A stretch of 64,000 bases of DNA from Casuarina equisetifolia (GCA_028551475.1 CM052360.1:20866682-20930681); one strand, 5' to 3'; shown: positions 11,747-22,636, counted from the stretch's first letter. Numbers and translations: made by a program. The notes: generated by a model from the sequence alone, not told the origin.

Positions 11747-14290
11747 ATGGCAAGTCCCATCGTCGTCGCCATTATTATCTTCAGCCTTTTGCATGGGGTT
11801 GACATCCAAGCTGCAACGTTCTCGTTTGAAAAATTTAGTCCAGCGCAGGGCATGGATCCCTTGGAGTTTCTTGGGGATTCATCACCTACTAATGGGGCCC
11901 TTCAGCTAACACCAGACACAAGGCAGGACATTTCCAACCTCCATAACAAGTCCGGCCGCATTATGTATTCGAAGCCCTTCAAGCTGTGGGCTACCGACGA
12001 TGTCCAGGCATCCTTCAGCTCCTCTTTCGTCATCAACATCTTCAAAGAGCCGGGCTGGATTACCGGCCAAGGTCTTGCTTTTGTCATAGCTCCGAACAAG
12101 ACGATACCGGAAGCAAGTTTTGGGCCATGGCTTGGCCTCACCAATGCCAGCACCGACGGCAGCCATGATAACAAGATTGTGGCGATAGAATTTGATACTA
12201 AGAAGCAAGACCATGATCCTGATAGCAACCATCTTGGCCTTAATATCAACTCCGTTGAATCGAAAAAGACTCTTCCTCTCGAAGATCACAACATCATCTT
12301 ATCCCCTGAAGAAGCCACCAAATATTCTGTGTGGGTTCACTACAATGGTACGGCCAAACGCATGGAGGTTTACATGGTGAAAGAAGGGGAACCAAAGCCT
12401 GAAATACCACTTCTCAACGAGACCATAAACCTGAAGGAGCACGTGCGTCAACGATCCTACTTCGGGTTTGCTGCTTCTACAGGTAATCCAGAGGTTGAAT
12501 TAAATTGTGTTTTGAAGTGGAACTTAGAGATTCAGGACATTGAAAAGAATTGGGAATGGTGGAAGATGAGTCTTGTGATCGGTATACCGGTGTTGACGTT
12601 GTTAGTCCTGGTCCTTTTCGGCGTTCTTTATCTGAAAAAGAGAAGACGAAGAAGGAATGAGGAGTCTAACGTTTTCGATTCGAGTCTGAGATGGCTGCCG
12701 GAGATGCCCAAGCAGTTCAAGTATAAGGATTTAAAGAAGGCTACCGACAACTTCCATGAGAGGATGAGGCTGGGACAAGGTGGGTTCGGCATCGTTTACA
12801 AAGGAGTTTTGAAAATCAAGGAAGATGACAGTGCTACTGAAGTTGCTGTAAAGCAGTTTTCCAGAGACAAAATCCAAAGCAAAGGCGATTTCTTGGCTGA
12901 GCTGACCATTATTCACCGTCTTCGTCATAAACATCTTGTTCGTTTAATTGGTAACTTTCTGTTCAATGTTCTTTATCCATGACTGAAGATAGTTTTCCCT
13001 GTCCCTTTCTCTTCTTTTCAAGATTCCACCACAGTTCGCAGGTTCCTATTTCATGGAATTATTCAGATCTCTTCAGAAGCCTTCTCACAAAGCAGTTTGT
13101 GATATGATCTATGTGTGGAGCCAAACCCTGTGAGCATACCTCCAAACTCACACACTGGATGTTGAACTTGGGATTAAAAAGCCCTAAACAATGCTTACTC
13201 CCAATTAAGCCAAATTCTTATGGACAGTATGAGCATAATGACTCATACAGTTTTTTTTTTTTTTTTTTTATATAAGCCGAGTTTAAGAGAGAATGTGAGT
13301 TTTTGATTATAAACATTCTCTTTTATTATTGATTGGATGGGGATTAGAATTCAAATCACAAAACATCAATTTGGTTGCAACTTGTACAACTTTCCACACA
13401 GATTGTCAAATTCCTTTTGTTATCTCTTTTCCAAAGACATATACAGCTGACCAAATTGTTCTTCTCCAACCTGCATTGACTTGACTGAAATGCCATTTCT
13501 TATCCTTTCAGGTTGGTGCTACGATAATTGGAAGCTACTACTAGTGTACGACTTCATGCCAAATGGTAGTCTTGATAATCACCTCTATGGGGCTTCCGAT
13601 AAGATCACTTTGAGCTGGGAAAGTCGACACAGAATACTAGCAGGTGTAGCTTCAGCACTGCATTATCTGCACAACCAATTCGACCAGAAGGTTGTCCACC
13701 GTGACCTTAAAACCAGTAACATCTTGCTGGATTCTGACTTCAACGCCCGCGTCAGTGACTTCGGCCTTGCTCGGGCCTTGGATAACGGGAGGAACTCCTT
13801 TGCAGAACTAGAGCTCGCCGGAGTCCCAGGAACAATGGGTTATGTTGCTCCGGAGTGCTTCCACACCGGGAGGGCCACACCTGAATCCGACGTATTCAGC
13901 TTCGGCGCTGTCGTTCTTGAAGTAGTTTCCGGCAGAAGTCCGGGGATCAGCATCAACCACCATCAACATCCGTATTCTTTGGTTGATTGGGTTTGGATGC
14001 TGCATCGTGAAGGCAGCATTCTGGATGCCGTGGATGAGAGGCTCCGCAGCGACTATGTGGTTGATGAAGCGAAGAGGCTTTTGCTTTTGGGACTCGCATG
14101 TTCACATCCCGTCGCCGGCGGGAGGCCTCAAGCAGAGGCCATTTGCCAGATTATTTCAGGAACTATGTCGGTTCCTTATGTACCTCCGTTCAAACCTGTC
14201 TTCACATGGCCGGTGGTGGATAGTACATTTCTGTCTGCAACATTTACTTCAAAAGATAGTTCTCTAAGCAACTCGCATGGAGGGCAATGA
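11747..14290 (+). CDS. L-type lectin-domain receptor kinase
   Basis: Exons are 11747-12950 and 13512-14290. The intron has donor G|GTAACT and acceptor TTTCAG, and splits a Gly codon (ATT G|GT TGG), giving 660 residues. Domains in order: a signal peptide (1-22); a legume-lectin ectodomain (about 23-265) with GQGLAFVIAP and the metal-site segment AIEFDTKKQDHDPDSNH; one membrane span (about 274-296) followed by a basic stop-transfer stretch; and a cytoplasmic Ser/Thr kinase. The kinase has its Gly loop GQGGFG at 343-348, VAVKQ Lys at 369, HRDLK Asp at 466, SDFG Asp at 484, and GTMGYVAPE. It is an RD kinase with all catalytic residues. The family acts at the plasma membrane in immunity and development; the ligand is unknown. 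Most LecRK genes lack introns, so an intron in the kinase region is a point of interest. The subclade was not resolved (possibly S type). Confidence 0.88.
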
Positions 14291-15317
14291 CACGGCCGAA
14301 GGCTTGAATTCAGCTTCTGGAGTTACTAGGCGCTTTCCTTCTTTATTAAAGTGGGAGGGTTTTCTGAAAGATGCCCATTTGTTCTGCATGGTCGCCATTG
14401 TTCTGATTTGCAAGTTTGTGAATCTGACACCAATGTCTGCTCAATTCTTTACAAATTCATCCTAAGCCTTATTACCATTTGCTTCTTGTTTTAAATATAG
14501 TCTGATGTATATCACGTTCAACGTCATCTTGAACTCCCAGTAAGTTAATGGAACTTTCCTTTTGTAAATGCTCGAGTTAAAATATCAGGTACTTCTTCAT
14601 GTGACAAAAAACTCTTCAGCTACAATTCTTCTTCTTCAATTGTTTCTCTGGTTAAATGGCACTTGATTGGAAGATGTATCCTACCATAATAGACATGGTA
14701 CTTTTTGATATTACTATAGCTTTGTTTTCATTATACATCTCTATAGCCTCATCTTGTTTCTCAGAAAAGTTTTCAGATGTTCTCCTCAACCAGATTAATA
14801 GCTTGAGAAGCAGTCCTTTTGGTACAAACATATTTAGCTCCTGGCAAAGATGCATAAATTACTTTTGATTTGAACGCTGTCTCAAGTATGTTGTTTTACT
14901 TTTAGGATTCTATATTATCAAGAACTCGCTTGGGAATTCTCTTTAAAATGAAGTACATTCTTCCCACTTTACAGGTTAATGGACTTTTTAACATGCTAAA
15001 GGTTGAGAGGGATAAAAGCAACTGGATTGAAACTTCGATTTGAGATCAACATTTTGTGTTAGTTCTTTTCGACTGAGGAAATGAAAACAGCTATCATGTG
15101 CTTTCACCAAAGAAACCAGTGGAGCCATATCTCAAATATCTCTTGATCAAGCATCTCTTTAACAGAGAAAACAACATAGAATCTACACTTCATAATTGTT
15201 AGGACTATCAACTATGTTAATTGCACTAAATATCAAGAAAATATTTGAATTACATAGGAAACCAAGATAGATTTTAAGAAAATTGAACGAAAAAGAGAAG
15301 CATATGACCAGAGTGCC
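14291..15317. other. Convergent 3' region of the lectin kinase and mTERF genes
   Basis: This is 3' UTR and spacer between two genes that point at each other. No coding sequence is recognised. Confidence 0.55.
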
Positions 15318-16316
15318 TTAGGCATACCCTTCAAGCAAACCAAACTTCATTAAGAACTTCTTTTGATTACAGTCCAGCATTTCACTCAAGCTACAATCTA
15401 TATTCTTCTTTTTCAAAAGTTTGTGTCGCAACTCCAATCTTTTCTTCAAGCCATGCCGAAAGAAGTCAGGATAATCAATGACTTCATCAATGCTTCTCCC
15501 CATTACATCCACAAGAAATTTGATCCGAGGTTCTAAAGAATTTTGGATACTCTTTATCAGAATAGGGGGAAAACCAGTTACCAAAGCTGCTATCTGTCTA
15601 TCTCCAAATCCTCGTCTCTTTAGGTAAGCTAAATTGGGTCTCAACACCTTGTTCACATCTCTACAGAGGACTTCAGGGAAGTTCATCACCACTGTTTGAA
15701 GATCATGCTCTTTAACACCTACTGATTTTAAAAACTCTGAAGTTGGGCGTAGCCTTTTGTTGACGCTATAGCCCATAATAAATGGATTTTTTGCAAGAAC
15801 TTTGCCAATCATTCCATCTCTGGCAAGACCAATAGAAGCAAGGAATTCCACTATCTCAGTCAGCTTCGATTCAATGCTGTAGCTAATGAGCCTCGGATTG
15901 AGCAATATCATCTTTCCAAGCTGCTTTTCAGGCACACCCAGTGCCTGAAAGAAAGCCAAAAGAGGACAAAGCTTCTCTTCCACACTGTGGGAGAGTATGT
16001 GAGGAAATTTGGCTATGGCAGACGCAACTTCCTGGGGTTTTGTGCCAAGCGTGGAAAGGCACTCCACCATGGGAACAAGCTTCTCATGGACACCCAGTGT
16101 CAGGATCTTGGGGCATTTAGAAACAATTGAAGGGAGCTTTCTCTCCTGAATGCCAATGCTTTTGAGGTAAGCCCAATTCTCAGAGGCCCTCTCCCTTTCT
16201 ACACCCTCAAGGCGCACACACCTTTTGAACATCTCATGGATGCTCTTATCATCAAACCCTCTGTCCCTAAAGAACCATTTGATGCTACTAGCACGCTGAT
16301 CGCTGCAGATTTCCAT
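15318..16316 (-). CDS. MTERF6: mTERF-family protein (mTERF6/PDE191-like)
   Basis: This is a single coding exon of 332 residues starting MEICSDQRASSIKWFFRDRG. It is made of repeated about 35-residue mTERF helices with the recurring pattern of Leu/Pro: KLPSIVSKCPKILTLGV, EVASAIAKFPHILSHSV, QLGKMILLNPRLISYSI, MIGKVLAKNPFIMGYSV, LQTVVMNFPEVLCRDV and QIAALVTGFPPILIKSI. mTERFs bind nucleic acid in organelles; the Arabidopsis match acts in plastid gene expression (tRNA-Ile maturation). No clear transit peptide is present at this start, and the 5' leader does not extend the frame, so targeting must be internal, weak, or come from another isoform. An acceptor at 16325-16327 just upstream suggests a spliced 5' leader. 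The 3' neighbour is the lectin kinase and the divergent neighbour is a PPR gene. Confidence 0.9.
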   Translation of the reverse strand: MEICSDQRASSIKWFFRDRGFDDKSIHEMFKRCVRLEGVERERASENWAYLKSIGIQERKLPSIVSKCPKILTLGVHEKLVPMVECLSTLGTKPQEVASAIAKFPHILSHSVEEKLCPLLAFFQALGVPEKQLGKMILLNPRLISYSIESKLTEIVEFLASIGLARDGMIGKVLAKNPFIMGYSVNKRLRPTSEFLKSVGVKEHDLQTVVMNFPEVLCRDVNKVLRPNLAYLKRRGFGDRQIAALVTGFPPILIKSIQNSLEPRIKFLVDVMGRSIDEVIDYPDFFRHGLKKRLELRHKLLKKKNIDCSLSEMLDCNQKKFLMKFGLLEGYA

Positions 16317-16324
16317 ATCCCCTA

Positions 16325-16533
16325 CTGTGGCATTTATTCAACAAATGATGAGAACTGAGAATCTTCAGAACAGAATACCAGAACTAGAAAGCATGAAAGT
16401 TATACATAGTTCGAGAACATACAAGAGGATTAATACTGCAGTGCAGGAAAATTATACATGAATGAGAAAATACCATAGGATTAATGCTTTCAGAGAACTG
16501 CGGCAACACAAGGATATACAGAGCGCCGCTTAC
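16325..16533 (-). other. 5' UTR intron of the mTERF gene
   Basis: The donor AAAG|GTAAGC at 16534/16533 and the acceptor CCACAG at 16325-16327 frame a 209-bp intron that ends eight bases before the start codon. This is inferred from splice-site sequence only. Confidence 0.5.
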
Positions 16534-16700
16534 CTTTCGATTAACAACGCCAACCAGCAGTGGCCACAGCAGAATCAAAAGAGGAAACCCAAAGAAGCCT
16601 TCTCCTCTCGCATAATCACAACTGGGTCAACAGCACAGACACAGAAGAAGGAAGAAGAAGAGGCCGTAAAGTGGTGAACTATGAAGGCCTTATCTGCTTC
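16534..16700 (-). other. 5' UTR exon of the mTERF gene, with a 12-codon uORF
   Basis: This leader exon ends at the GTAAGC donor. It contains an ATG at 16613 followed by 11 further codons and TGA ending at 16575 (MREEKASLGFLF). The uORF would not overlap the main start and could lower translation; this is inference. The upstream limit is approximate. Confidence 0.4.
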
Positions 16701-16853
16701 TGTATCTGCTCTGCTGTTTGCATTTGGTCGTAAATGCCCTCGCTTGCCAACTGCCAAATGACGGATATACCCTCTCGTTTCTCTAAGGAAAGGGGCGAAC
16801 TAAAACCCTAAACCCTTCCCCCCCTGCCGATCCATTTCTTGATTCAGTCCCAC
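16701..16853. promoter_or_regulatory. Shared divergent promoter of the mTERF and PPR genes
   Basis: The two genes lie head to head with about 150 bp or less between the inferred mTERF leader and the PPR start codon. The stretch contains AAACCCTAAACCC (a telo-box, about 16803-16815), typical of plant housekeeping and organelle-expression genes. No TATA box is obvious. Confidence 0.5.
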
Positions 16854-17792
16854 ATGGCGTCAGTGCCACGGCGGAGCCAGATTTCCAAGATCGTTTCGAA
16901 TCCTCTTCCCTTCTGGTCGAGGCTGCGCCGCTTGAGTTTCAGCTCCCAGGAAGATGACGGTAGCATCAGAGGACGATCAACGGAGCTTGCATTTGATGAT
17001 GATGGTAAGGAGTGTGGCGGCCGCAGCAGCCACTACCAGAGATCTCCGGAGCCCATCCCTAACCGGCCGTTGAGAGGCCAAGGAAATCCCAGATTCTCTG
17101 CCGATAGAAACAGGGAAAGCTTTGACTTTCTGGAAAAATTCAAGCTGGGTGCGAAACAAGAGAAGGAAGTGGGTAAAGAAAGAGAAGTAAAAGATGAGAC
17201 ATCGCCGCCACCGCCTCCGCCGCCGGAAGAAGCCGAGGAGATCTTCAAGAAGCTCAAGGAAACGGGTCTCATCCCCAGTGCCGTGGCCATGCTTGATGGG
17301 CTTTGCAAAGACGGACTTGTTCAAGAAGCCATGAAGCTCTTCGGCTTGATGCGCGAGAAGGGTACGATTCCTGAAGTGGTTGTCTACACCGCTGTTGTGG
17401 AAGGATTTTGCAAGGCCCAGAAGTTCGACGACGCCAAAAGGGTTTTCAGGAAAATGCAGAGCAATGGCATTTCTTCCAATGCCTTCTCTTACGCCGTGTT
17501 GATACAAGGTTTGTATCAGTGCGACCATCTGGATGAAGCTATCGCCTTTTGCATCGAGATGTTGGAGGCCGGTCACTCTCCGAATGTCCAGACTTTTGTG
17601 GGCTTGGTTGCCCGATTGTGCTTGCGTAAGGGTGTTGAAGAAGCTAGGACCGTAATTGCAACGTTAACTCAGAAGGGATTTTTCGTCAACCAGAAAGCCA
17701 TTAAAGAGTACATCGAGAAAAAACCAGTGCACGCACAAGTTCGTGAAGCAATCTTCGGGAATGAACCCCAAGAGAAACCATTCCAGTTTTGA
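16854..17792 (+). CDS. Short P-type pentatricopeptide repeat protein
   Basis: The protein has 312 residues from the ATG of CACATGGCG. The frame is open slightly further upstream but without an ATG. A basic, Ser/Arg-rich N-terminus (MASVPRRSQISKIVSNPLPF) looks like an organelle targeting peptide, probably mitochondrial. A low-complexity Lys/Glu stretch with a Pro run (eight Pro, near residues 119-126) follows. Then come four P-type PPR motifs (about 142-279), such as VVYTAVVEGFCKAQKFDDAK and FSYAVLIQGLYQCDHLDEAI. No E, DYW or SMR domain is present. PPRs bind organellar RNA. The gene is divergent from the mTERF gene, as a co-regulated organelle pair might be, and is the likely counterpart of Arabidopsis At4g38150. 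Confidence 0.88.
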   Translation: MASVPRRSQISKIVSNPLPFWSRLRRLSFSSQEDDGSIRGRSTELAFDDDGKECGGRSSHYQRSPEPIPNRPLRGQGNPRFSADRNRESFDFLEKFKLGAKQEKEVGKEREVKDETSPPPPPPPEEAEEIFKKLKETGLIPSAVAMLDGLCKDGLVQEAMKLFGLMREKGTIPEVVVYTAVVEGFCKAQKFDDAKRVFRKMQSNGISSNAFSYAVLIQGLYQCDHLDEAIAFCIEMLEAGHSPNVQTFVGLVARLCLRKGVEEARTVIATLTQKGFFVNQKAIKEYIEKKPVHAQVREAIFGNEPQEKPFQF

Positions 17793-18936
17793 GTTCTTAT
17801 ATGTTTTGTAAGTTTTTCTTTTTCCTCTACTAGCCTGAATATATTAATTGCCTCTGTTTTAGAACCTCAGGTGAGACAGCATGTGAACCATATCTTACGT
17901 TATCAATGGAATTTGTTTCACTTATGGTTACAACTTCTATTGGGTTTTCTTGGTAATGGATTGAACTTCACTTCCCTTTTTAGCTTTACCAGGATTTATT
18001 CATCAATTTATTTACTTTTTCTTTTGCGATACAGACAATTTGGTTTTCTTTCACAAATCGAATTAATAGCAGCAGACAGCAACAATAAAAAGCGTCGGAG
18101 TTTCTCACATTTCACCTTCCTTCTCTACAAAATGAAGACGGCAAAGCCTATATTCACCCGATACTCGTGCTTCTTCAGTTAGTCTAGCCTGCGCTAATCC
18201 CATGCATGACATACTCCTGGATATTCCCATTACTATGAATAATCACTGAAGAAACTTTGGAAACGAACAATTTTCGCTATCCTTTCATCTCTAATTTACT
18301 GAAGTTTTAAACTTTCCATGGTAACCTCAAAGGCTTTATAGCCTTGTTGTTGTAGTTATTCAGCATATTGGACAAAAACAAAATTGTAATATGTCTGTAT
18401 TAGGACAAAGCTAGCATTCACGGTGGGTGGATATTTTTGGAAGGAAGTTGTAAGGGCAGGTGCAGCAGTGGTGGTGTAGTGGTGGCAGTGGTCTAAGTTC
18501 ATGGAATTGAAGGACAGAGCTAGGATTGGCCTTAGTGGTGATTAGCCTTTTAGAAGATAAAAGAGACAATAGAGGCATAGAAGAAATATAATGGTCATAG
18601 TACTGAAGCATATGATGCAGTTGGGCTATTTGGCATATCAAGGTCCAGGTGAACTTGATGCCAAGTCATTTCTCTTCTACTCTTCGTTTCCTGTGGGTTC
18701 TTCTTTCATTTTGCACATGCGCCCCAGAATTTTGCAATTAGTGGTAATACAATGAAACTGCTAACCATTAGCATGTGAAGCATCAAACAGCGGGTGAACA
18801 GGAGTTATATGCCATGCCAATCTATGCTCTTTTATAATTTTATTTTCTTATTTTTAATTTCTTTTATTGCATTTCTTGTTAATCATGCAAAGTAGTTGAC
18901 TTATTTAACTTTTCAACTAATTATATTGGCTTTAGA
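17793..18936. other. 3' flank of the PPR gene
   Basis: This is T-rich DNA consistent with a long 3' UTR followed by spacer. The open stretch at 17871-18182 has no ATG start and no domain, so it was not called. Confidence 0.45.
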
Positions 18937-19071
18937 ATGGCTGAGACATCTGATGGAGGGGACATGTATGACCTCAATAATTACAAGCCCTCCAGGGAAT
19001 GCCTAGGTTCAAATGCCACTGGAATAATGGCATGGAATCAGCGTAGGTTGGATAATCTGCATCAAGTGTAG
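18937..19071 (+). CDS. Unidentified 44-codon ORF with protein-like composition
   Basis: The ATG lies two bases after a TTTAG acceptor-like site and the stretch ends with TAG. It reads MAETSDGGDMYDLNNYKPSR, then ECLGSNATGIMAWNQRRLDN and a short tail. Codon use and residue mix look coding, unlike the surrounding T-rich DNA. It could be an exon of a spliced gene running toward 20105 or downstream of the PPR gene, a small protein, or a relic. The family is not recognised. Confidence 0.35.
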   Translation: MAETSDGGDMYDLNNYKPSRECLGSNATGIMAWNQRRLDNLHQV

Positions 19072-19979
19072 AATAACTTGTTCAATCTGGTAGCTATTTG
19101 GGGTTTAATTTTTAATTTTTATTGTTTCCAAAATTTTCCTCCTGATGTTTTGTAAGATAAGGTCCTTTCTGCTTCTATTTAGAGCTGAGGTTCTTCTATT
19201 GTCAGAGTAAACATATGAGTTGTAGATGCATGTCAATGTGCGAGTTCTGGGAAATTCCTGCTTATAGTTTCAGTTGCAGGCTCGTTTCTGAAGTCACCCA
19301 AGTTTCTGAACTAGTTAGGAACTCGGTTTTCCTATGCCATCATTCTACAGAAGGCATCATGTTGTATATTATGGTCAGGTTTTAAGACAAGACAATGACA
19401 TTAAAAGATTATCATGATGAGTGGTGAGGAGATGGAGCCTCAGAGGAGTTCTTTTTCCTTGTTTTCCTTTTTGTTTTTGTATAGTAGTGCATAAGGGCGC
19501 TTCTATTCATGCCTCACTAGGCTTCAGGATTGCGGACACACCAGATCTTGGAATATCACATACGTAATAGTGTTCACAGATTGGTGGGCAGAGTCCACTG
19601 ATTGTTTCCTTCATAATATTGTACTCTAGTTTTCCTTGTTAGAACGTTAAGTTCAATGCACTATTCTGTTGTGTGAGCGTTTTCTAGGATTGGGAGTTGG
19701 AATCTATTGATTCCTCGTATATTTTACTCTGCTTTCCCCCTAATTTATGGGCCTGATAGACTGCTTTGGAAGCTTAGTCAAAACAGCGATTCCTTGATGT
19801 ACTATCCTACCGTAAGGTGTTTGGAGAATCTAGCAATAAGCAGTTCTTGTAAAGGAGTAAATGCAAAGCCAATTCTGCCTAGGAAAACGTTTAAACGGAT
19901 GAGTACAGATATTTATGGTGGATTGCTGTTGTCTGTGGAAGGACTGATATTGGTTCAGTTTCCCTGTTCTTGCTTGCAG
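19072..19979. other. Non-coding DNA between two exon-like segments
   Basis: No clear gene is visible. If the flanking exon-like segments belong to one transcript, this would be an intron or introns. Confidence 0.35.
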
Positions 19980-20105
19980 AGTACTGGTCTTGCTTATCTT
20001 CTTCGCATCTTGGGTTCACTGGGTGATGCCACAAGAGATGCTGAGATCAAGAAAAGTCTATCCGGAATGTCATTCTTTGCCTTCTGTGCATTATCTGGAG
20101 ACAGG
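19980..20105 (+). pseudogene. Isolated exon-like segment, 42 codons, phase 0-0
   Basis: It is bounded by TGCTTGCAG and GG|GTAAGA, both good splice sites, and is open throughout. It reads STGLAYLLRILGSLGDATRD, then AEIKKSLSGMSFFAFCALSG and DR. No matching partner exon or family was identified. It is most likely an orphan exon from a decayed or duplicated gene, but could be part of an unrecognised active gene. Confidence 0.35.
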
Positions 20106-22096
20106 GTAAGAAGCACACTTTCAATGTCCTTCTGAAGTCATCTGTGTATAAGTCAATAACACAAGATTTGACTTCATCTCGTAATATTTTCAACCTTTTG
20201 CATATGAGTCTAGATTTCTCTGTACGGTTTCTCCCTGTCTCATGTTAAATTCTTGTTGCTCATCCAAAAATAACACAATATTTGATGGCACCGAACCTTA
20301 CATATTTGGGTGTTGAATCTAACTCAGATTCTAGGCAATATTTACTTTCAACTTAGCTAAATGTTTATTAACCAATTTTTTCGTCTAAACAAGTTAAAGG
20401 GAGACAATTAACATCATTTTTAAAGACATTTAAGTTGCAAGTGTTGCATGCAAGACATGTCAAGTCATCATAAGTTTTGGTGTTGCCTTCCGCTGCACGC
20501 TTTATCTACGAATCAAAATCGTACGTCGTCCTCGTGGTCTGCGTGCGGCGGGGTCGGTAATTGATTAATGCAACCCAACAAAGTGAAGAAGACGATACAT
20601 CCCCCCCCACTGTTTGTACAACTCACAATAGCCAATTCTTAAAGCCCCCGAAGATCTTCGTGATCTGGGCGGCCTTATTTTTCTCTCGAAGGTGGTCGAG
20701 CCTCGGCAAACAGAAACTGCCCTTTACAAATTCTGTGTGCTGAAGCATATGCTGCACTCCACCGCGTTTCTCATGCGTGCCTTCTGCGTCTTATCTGCGT
20801 AAACCCTCCATGGGTGCATGTGGCCACGGGTCATCTTCGCTGAATTTTTGATAGATTTTCTCAACTTAGCTTTGCAACCAGGGGAGTTCTTCCTTAGGAG
20901 ATTATTTTCGGTGGTTAGACTTTGCATTTCTTTGTTATTTTTCTTGAGATTTTTCAATCAAATTTGAGTGATAATGATGGAGACTTGTTCCAACTTGACT
21001 TTGAATTTAAAATGAATTAACTTGACTAACCTGCTATGATTCTTGCTTGTGAGAAAAAAAGAAACTATTATCCGTAGTTTGGTACTCGAGAAAGTAAATA
21101 AGAAATTCTTTATGTTATTCCTGCAAAAACAAATGGTGGTCTTGTCAATTTTTGAAGATATAAAATTCCTGACTTTGTTCTTGATGACTATACTGACATC
21201 AGAACTTGCGTTTCTCTTTGTAATGATGCAAATAATTTAATCCAAGTCAAATGAGCTAATTATTGGACGTTTGGAGCTTGGCTCGGTCATCAAAGGAGAA
21301 ATATTCTCATAAAAGTATCACCCAAAATAGCACCCAAGTGGCCATAACTTTACAAAATTTCAATAAAAAGTGTGATTTACTAGATATCGGGAAATTTATT
21401 CCAGTTAAGACATATATACATAATAAGTATAAAGATGTTATTATAGATTTTATAAAATTTTAAATAAGTTAATTATTATGTGTATCTCAATAAACATTTA
21501 GTTCAATTGAAAGTATGTACTGTTTAAGACTCCTTGTTTTAAATTTAACTAGATTTGACACTTAAGTGTGATAGTTTGGGTGTGTTTAAAAAAAAAAAAT
21601 TCTTATGCCTATCTTAAACAACAATTTATCACCATTAAAAAGGTTTAGCATTTTAAAGTATTATTTTTTTTCTTTGATAACTCATTAAATGACGGAGTAT
21701 AGATAAAACTTCTTAAACTTTACTTTATGTTTATAAGTGAAACAAGAAGAACCATATTTGACCATGTTCTTCCTCGTGGCTTAAAATCTTAGGCCCCATG
21801 CCAAATACAGAAAAGGGTGCGAATTCCTGCTTCTGAGAGTGGATTCAACGCTGTCATTACTTTCCTTCATCTGTGGTCAGAGTATTTAATGAAATGGAGG
21901 TGCTGCTGCCCTCTTAAACAATGGAAGACTCGGAGGAGGCTGGGTCGGCGCCGGCCCGGCAGCCTCGCGGATATCAAAGCCCGATATGTACTTTAATATT
22001 ATGTAAAACTCACACAAACATATAATATGCATTTGTGTAATAAGAAAAGGTCCCCTAACCTGCAAAAGTCAGAGCTTTACTTGCATAGCTTATTGC
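20106..22096. other. Intergenic DNA upstream of the RING gene
   Basis: This is mostly AT-rich non-coding DNA. A GC-rich patch (about 20520-20560) and another at 21921-21969 stand out. The latter follows an ATG and reads MEDSEEAGSAPARQPRGYQS before losing coding character. No gene can be supported. Confidence 0.45.
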
Positions 22097-22104
22097 TATA
22101 TAAG
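22097..22104 (+). promoter_or_regulatory. TATA box of the RING gene
   Basis: TATATAAG lies 87 bp upstream of the start codon, a normal distance for a plant TATA promoter with a short leader. Confidence 0.6.
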
Positions 22105-22183
22105 GGGTTCCCTTCTCCTTGTGTTCGTCGTGTTATTTAGTACAGCAGAAAGCAAACCAGTAGAAAAACAACTAGAGAGCAAA

Positions 22184-22636
22184 ATGAATTGCCTTCTGGC
22201 TTCTGGTTCTCCTGTTTGCATGGCCACCATTATCTTTTATACTTGCATTTGGATCCCGTTCCTCCAACTTAAGAATGGTTTGGCCACGATGATGGGCTTC
22301 CTCTTCTTCACGTCTCGGCCTGAGGAGAGCTTCCGGGAGGCGCACCTGCCGGCGACCAGGTTCGAAGATTTGTGGAGTGACGGCACTACAAGGAAGCAAA
22401 ATATGGAAGAGATGTGCTCTATTTGCCTTGTGGAGTTCGAGAAGGAAGACGTGGTTAGCCAACTCTCGAGATGTGGCCATATCTTCCATATGCACTGCAT
22501 CGAACGGTGGCTTGACCGGAATCACTTCACCTGCCCCCTCTGCAGATCCTCCTTGTTCTCTGATGTAAATACTGATCGCCATGCAAACTGTGGAGGAATT
22601 CCTCCACGTATCAGCTCCTTCCTGGGTTTTTCTTGA
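22184..22636 (+). CDS. RING-H2 finger protein (probable E3 ubiquitin ligase)
   Basis: This is a 150-residue intronless protein from the first ATG after the TATA box. A hydrophobic N-terminal segment (about residues 12-28, VCMATIIFYTCIWIPFLQL) may anchor it in a membrane. A C3H2C3 RING lies at about 78-120: CSIC, then CGHIFHMHC, then CPLC, with the conserved Trp of ERWL before the last pair. All eight zinc ligands are present. RING-H2 proteins recruit ubiquitin-conjugating enzymes; the substrate is unknown. The size and layout fit small ATL/XERICO-like RING proteins. It is the likely counterpart of Arabidopsis At4g38140, the RING gene beside the short PPR gene. Confidence 0.85.
   Translation: MNCLLASGSPVCMATIIFYTCIWIPFLQLKNGLATMMGFLFFTSRPEESFREAHLPATRFEDLWSDGTTRKQNMEEMCSICLVEFEKEDVVSQLSRCGHIFHMHCIERWLDRNHFTCPLCRSSLFSDVNTDRHANCGGIPPRISSFLGFS

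Noticed and set aside
16839-16853. Longer start for the PPR gene (MIQSH extension)
   Set aside because: The upstream codon is TTG, not ATG. The first ATG is at 16854 in a good context.
17033-17576. Minus-strand frames with a Gly/Arg-rich run opposite the PPR gene
   Set aside because: They mirror the Pro run and PPR codons of the true gene.
22121-22183. Longer start for the RING gene
   Set aside because: It would begin at GTG in the leader just after the TATA box. The first ATG at 22184 fits the family.
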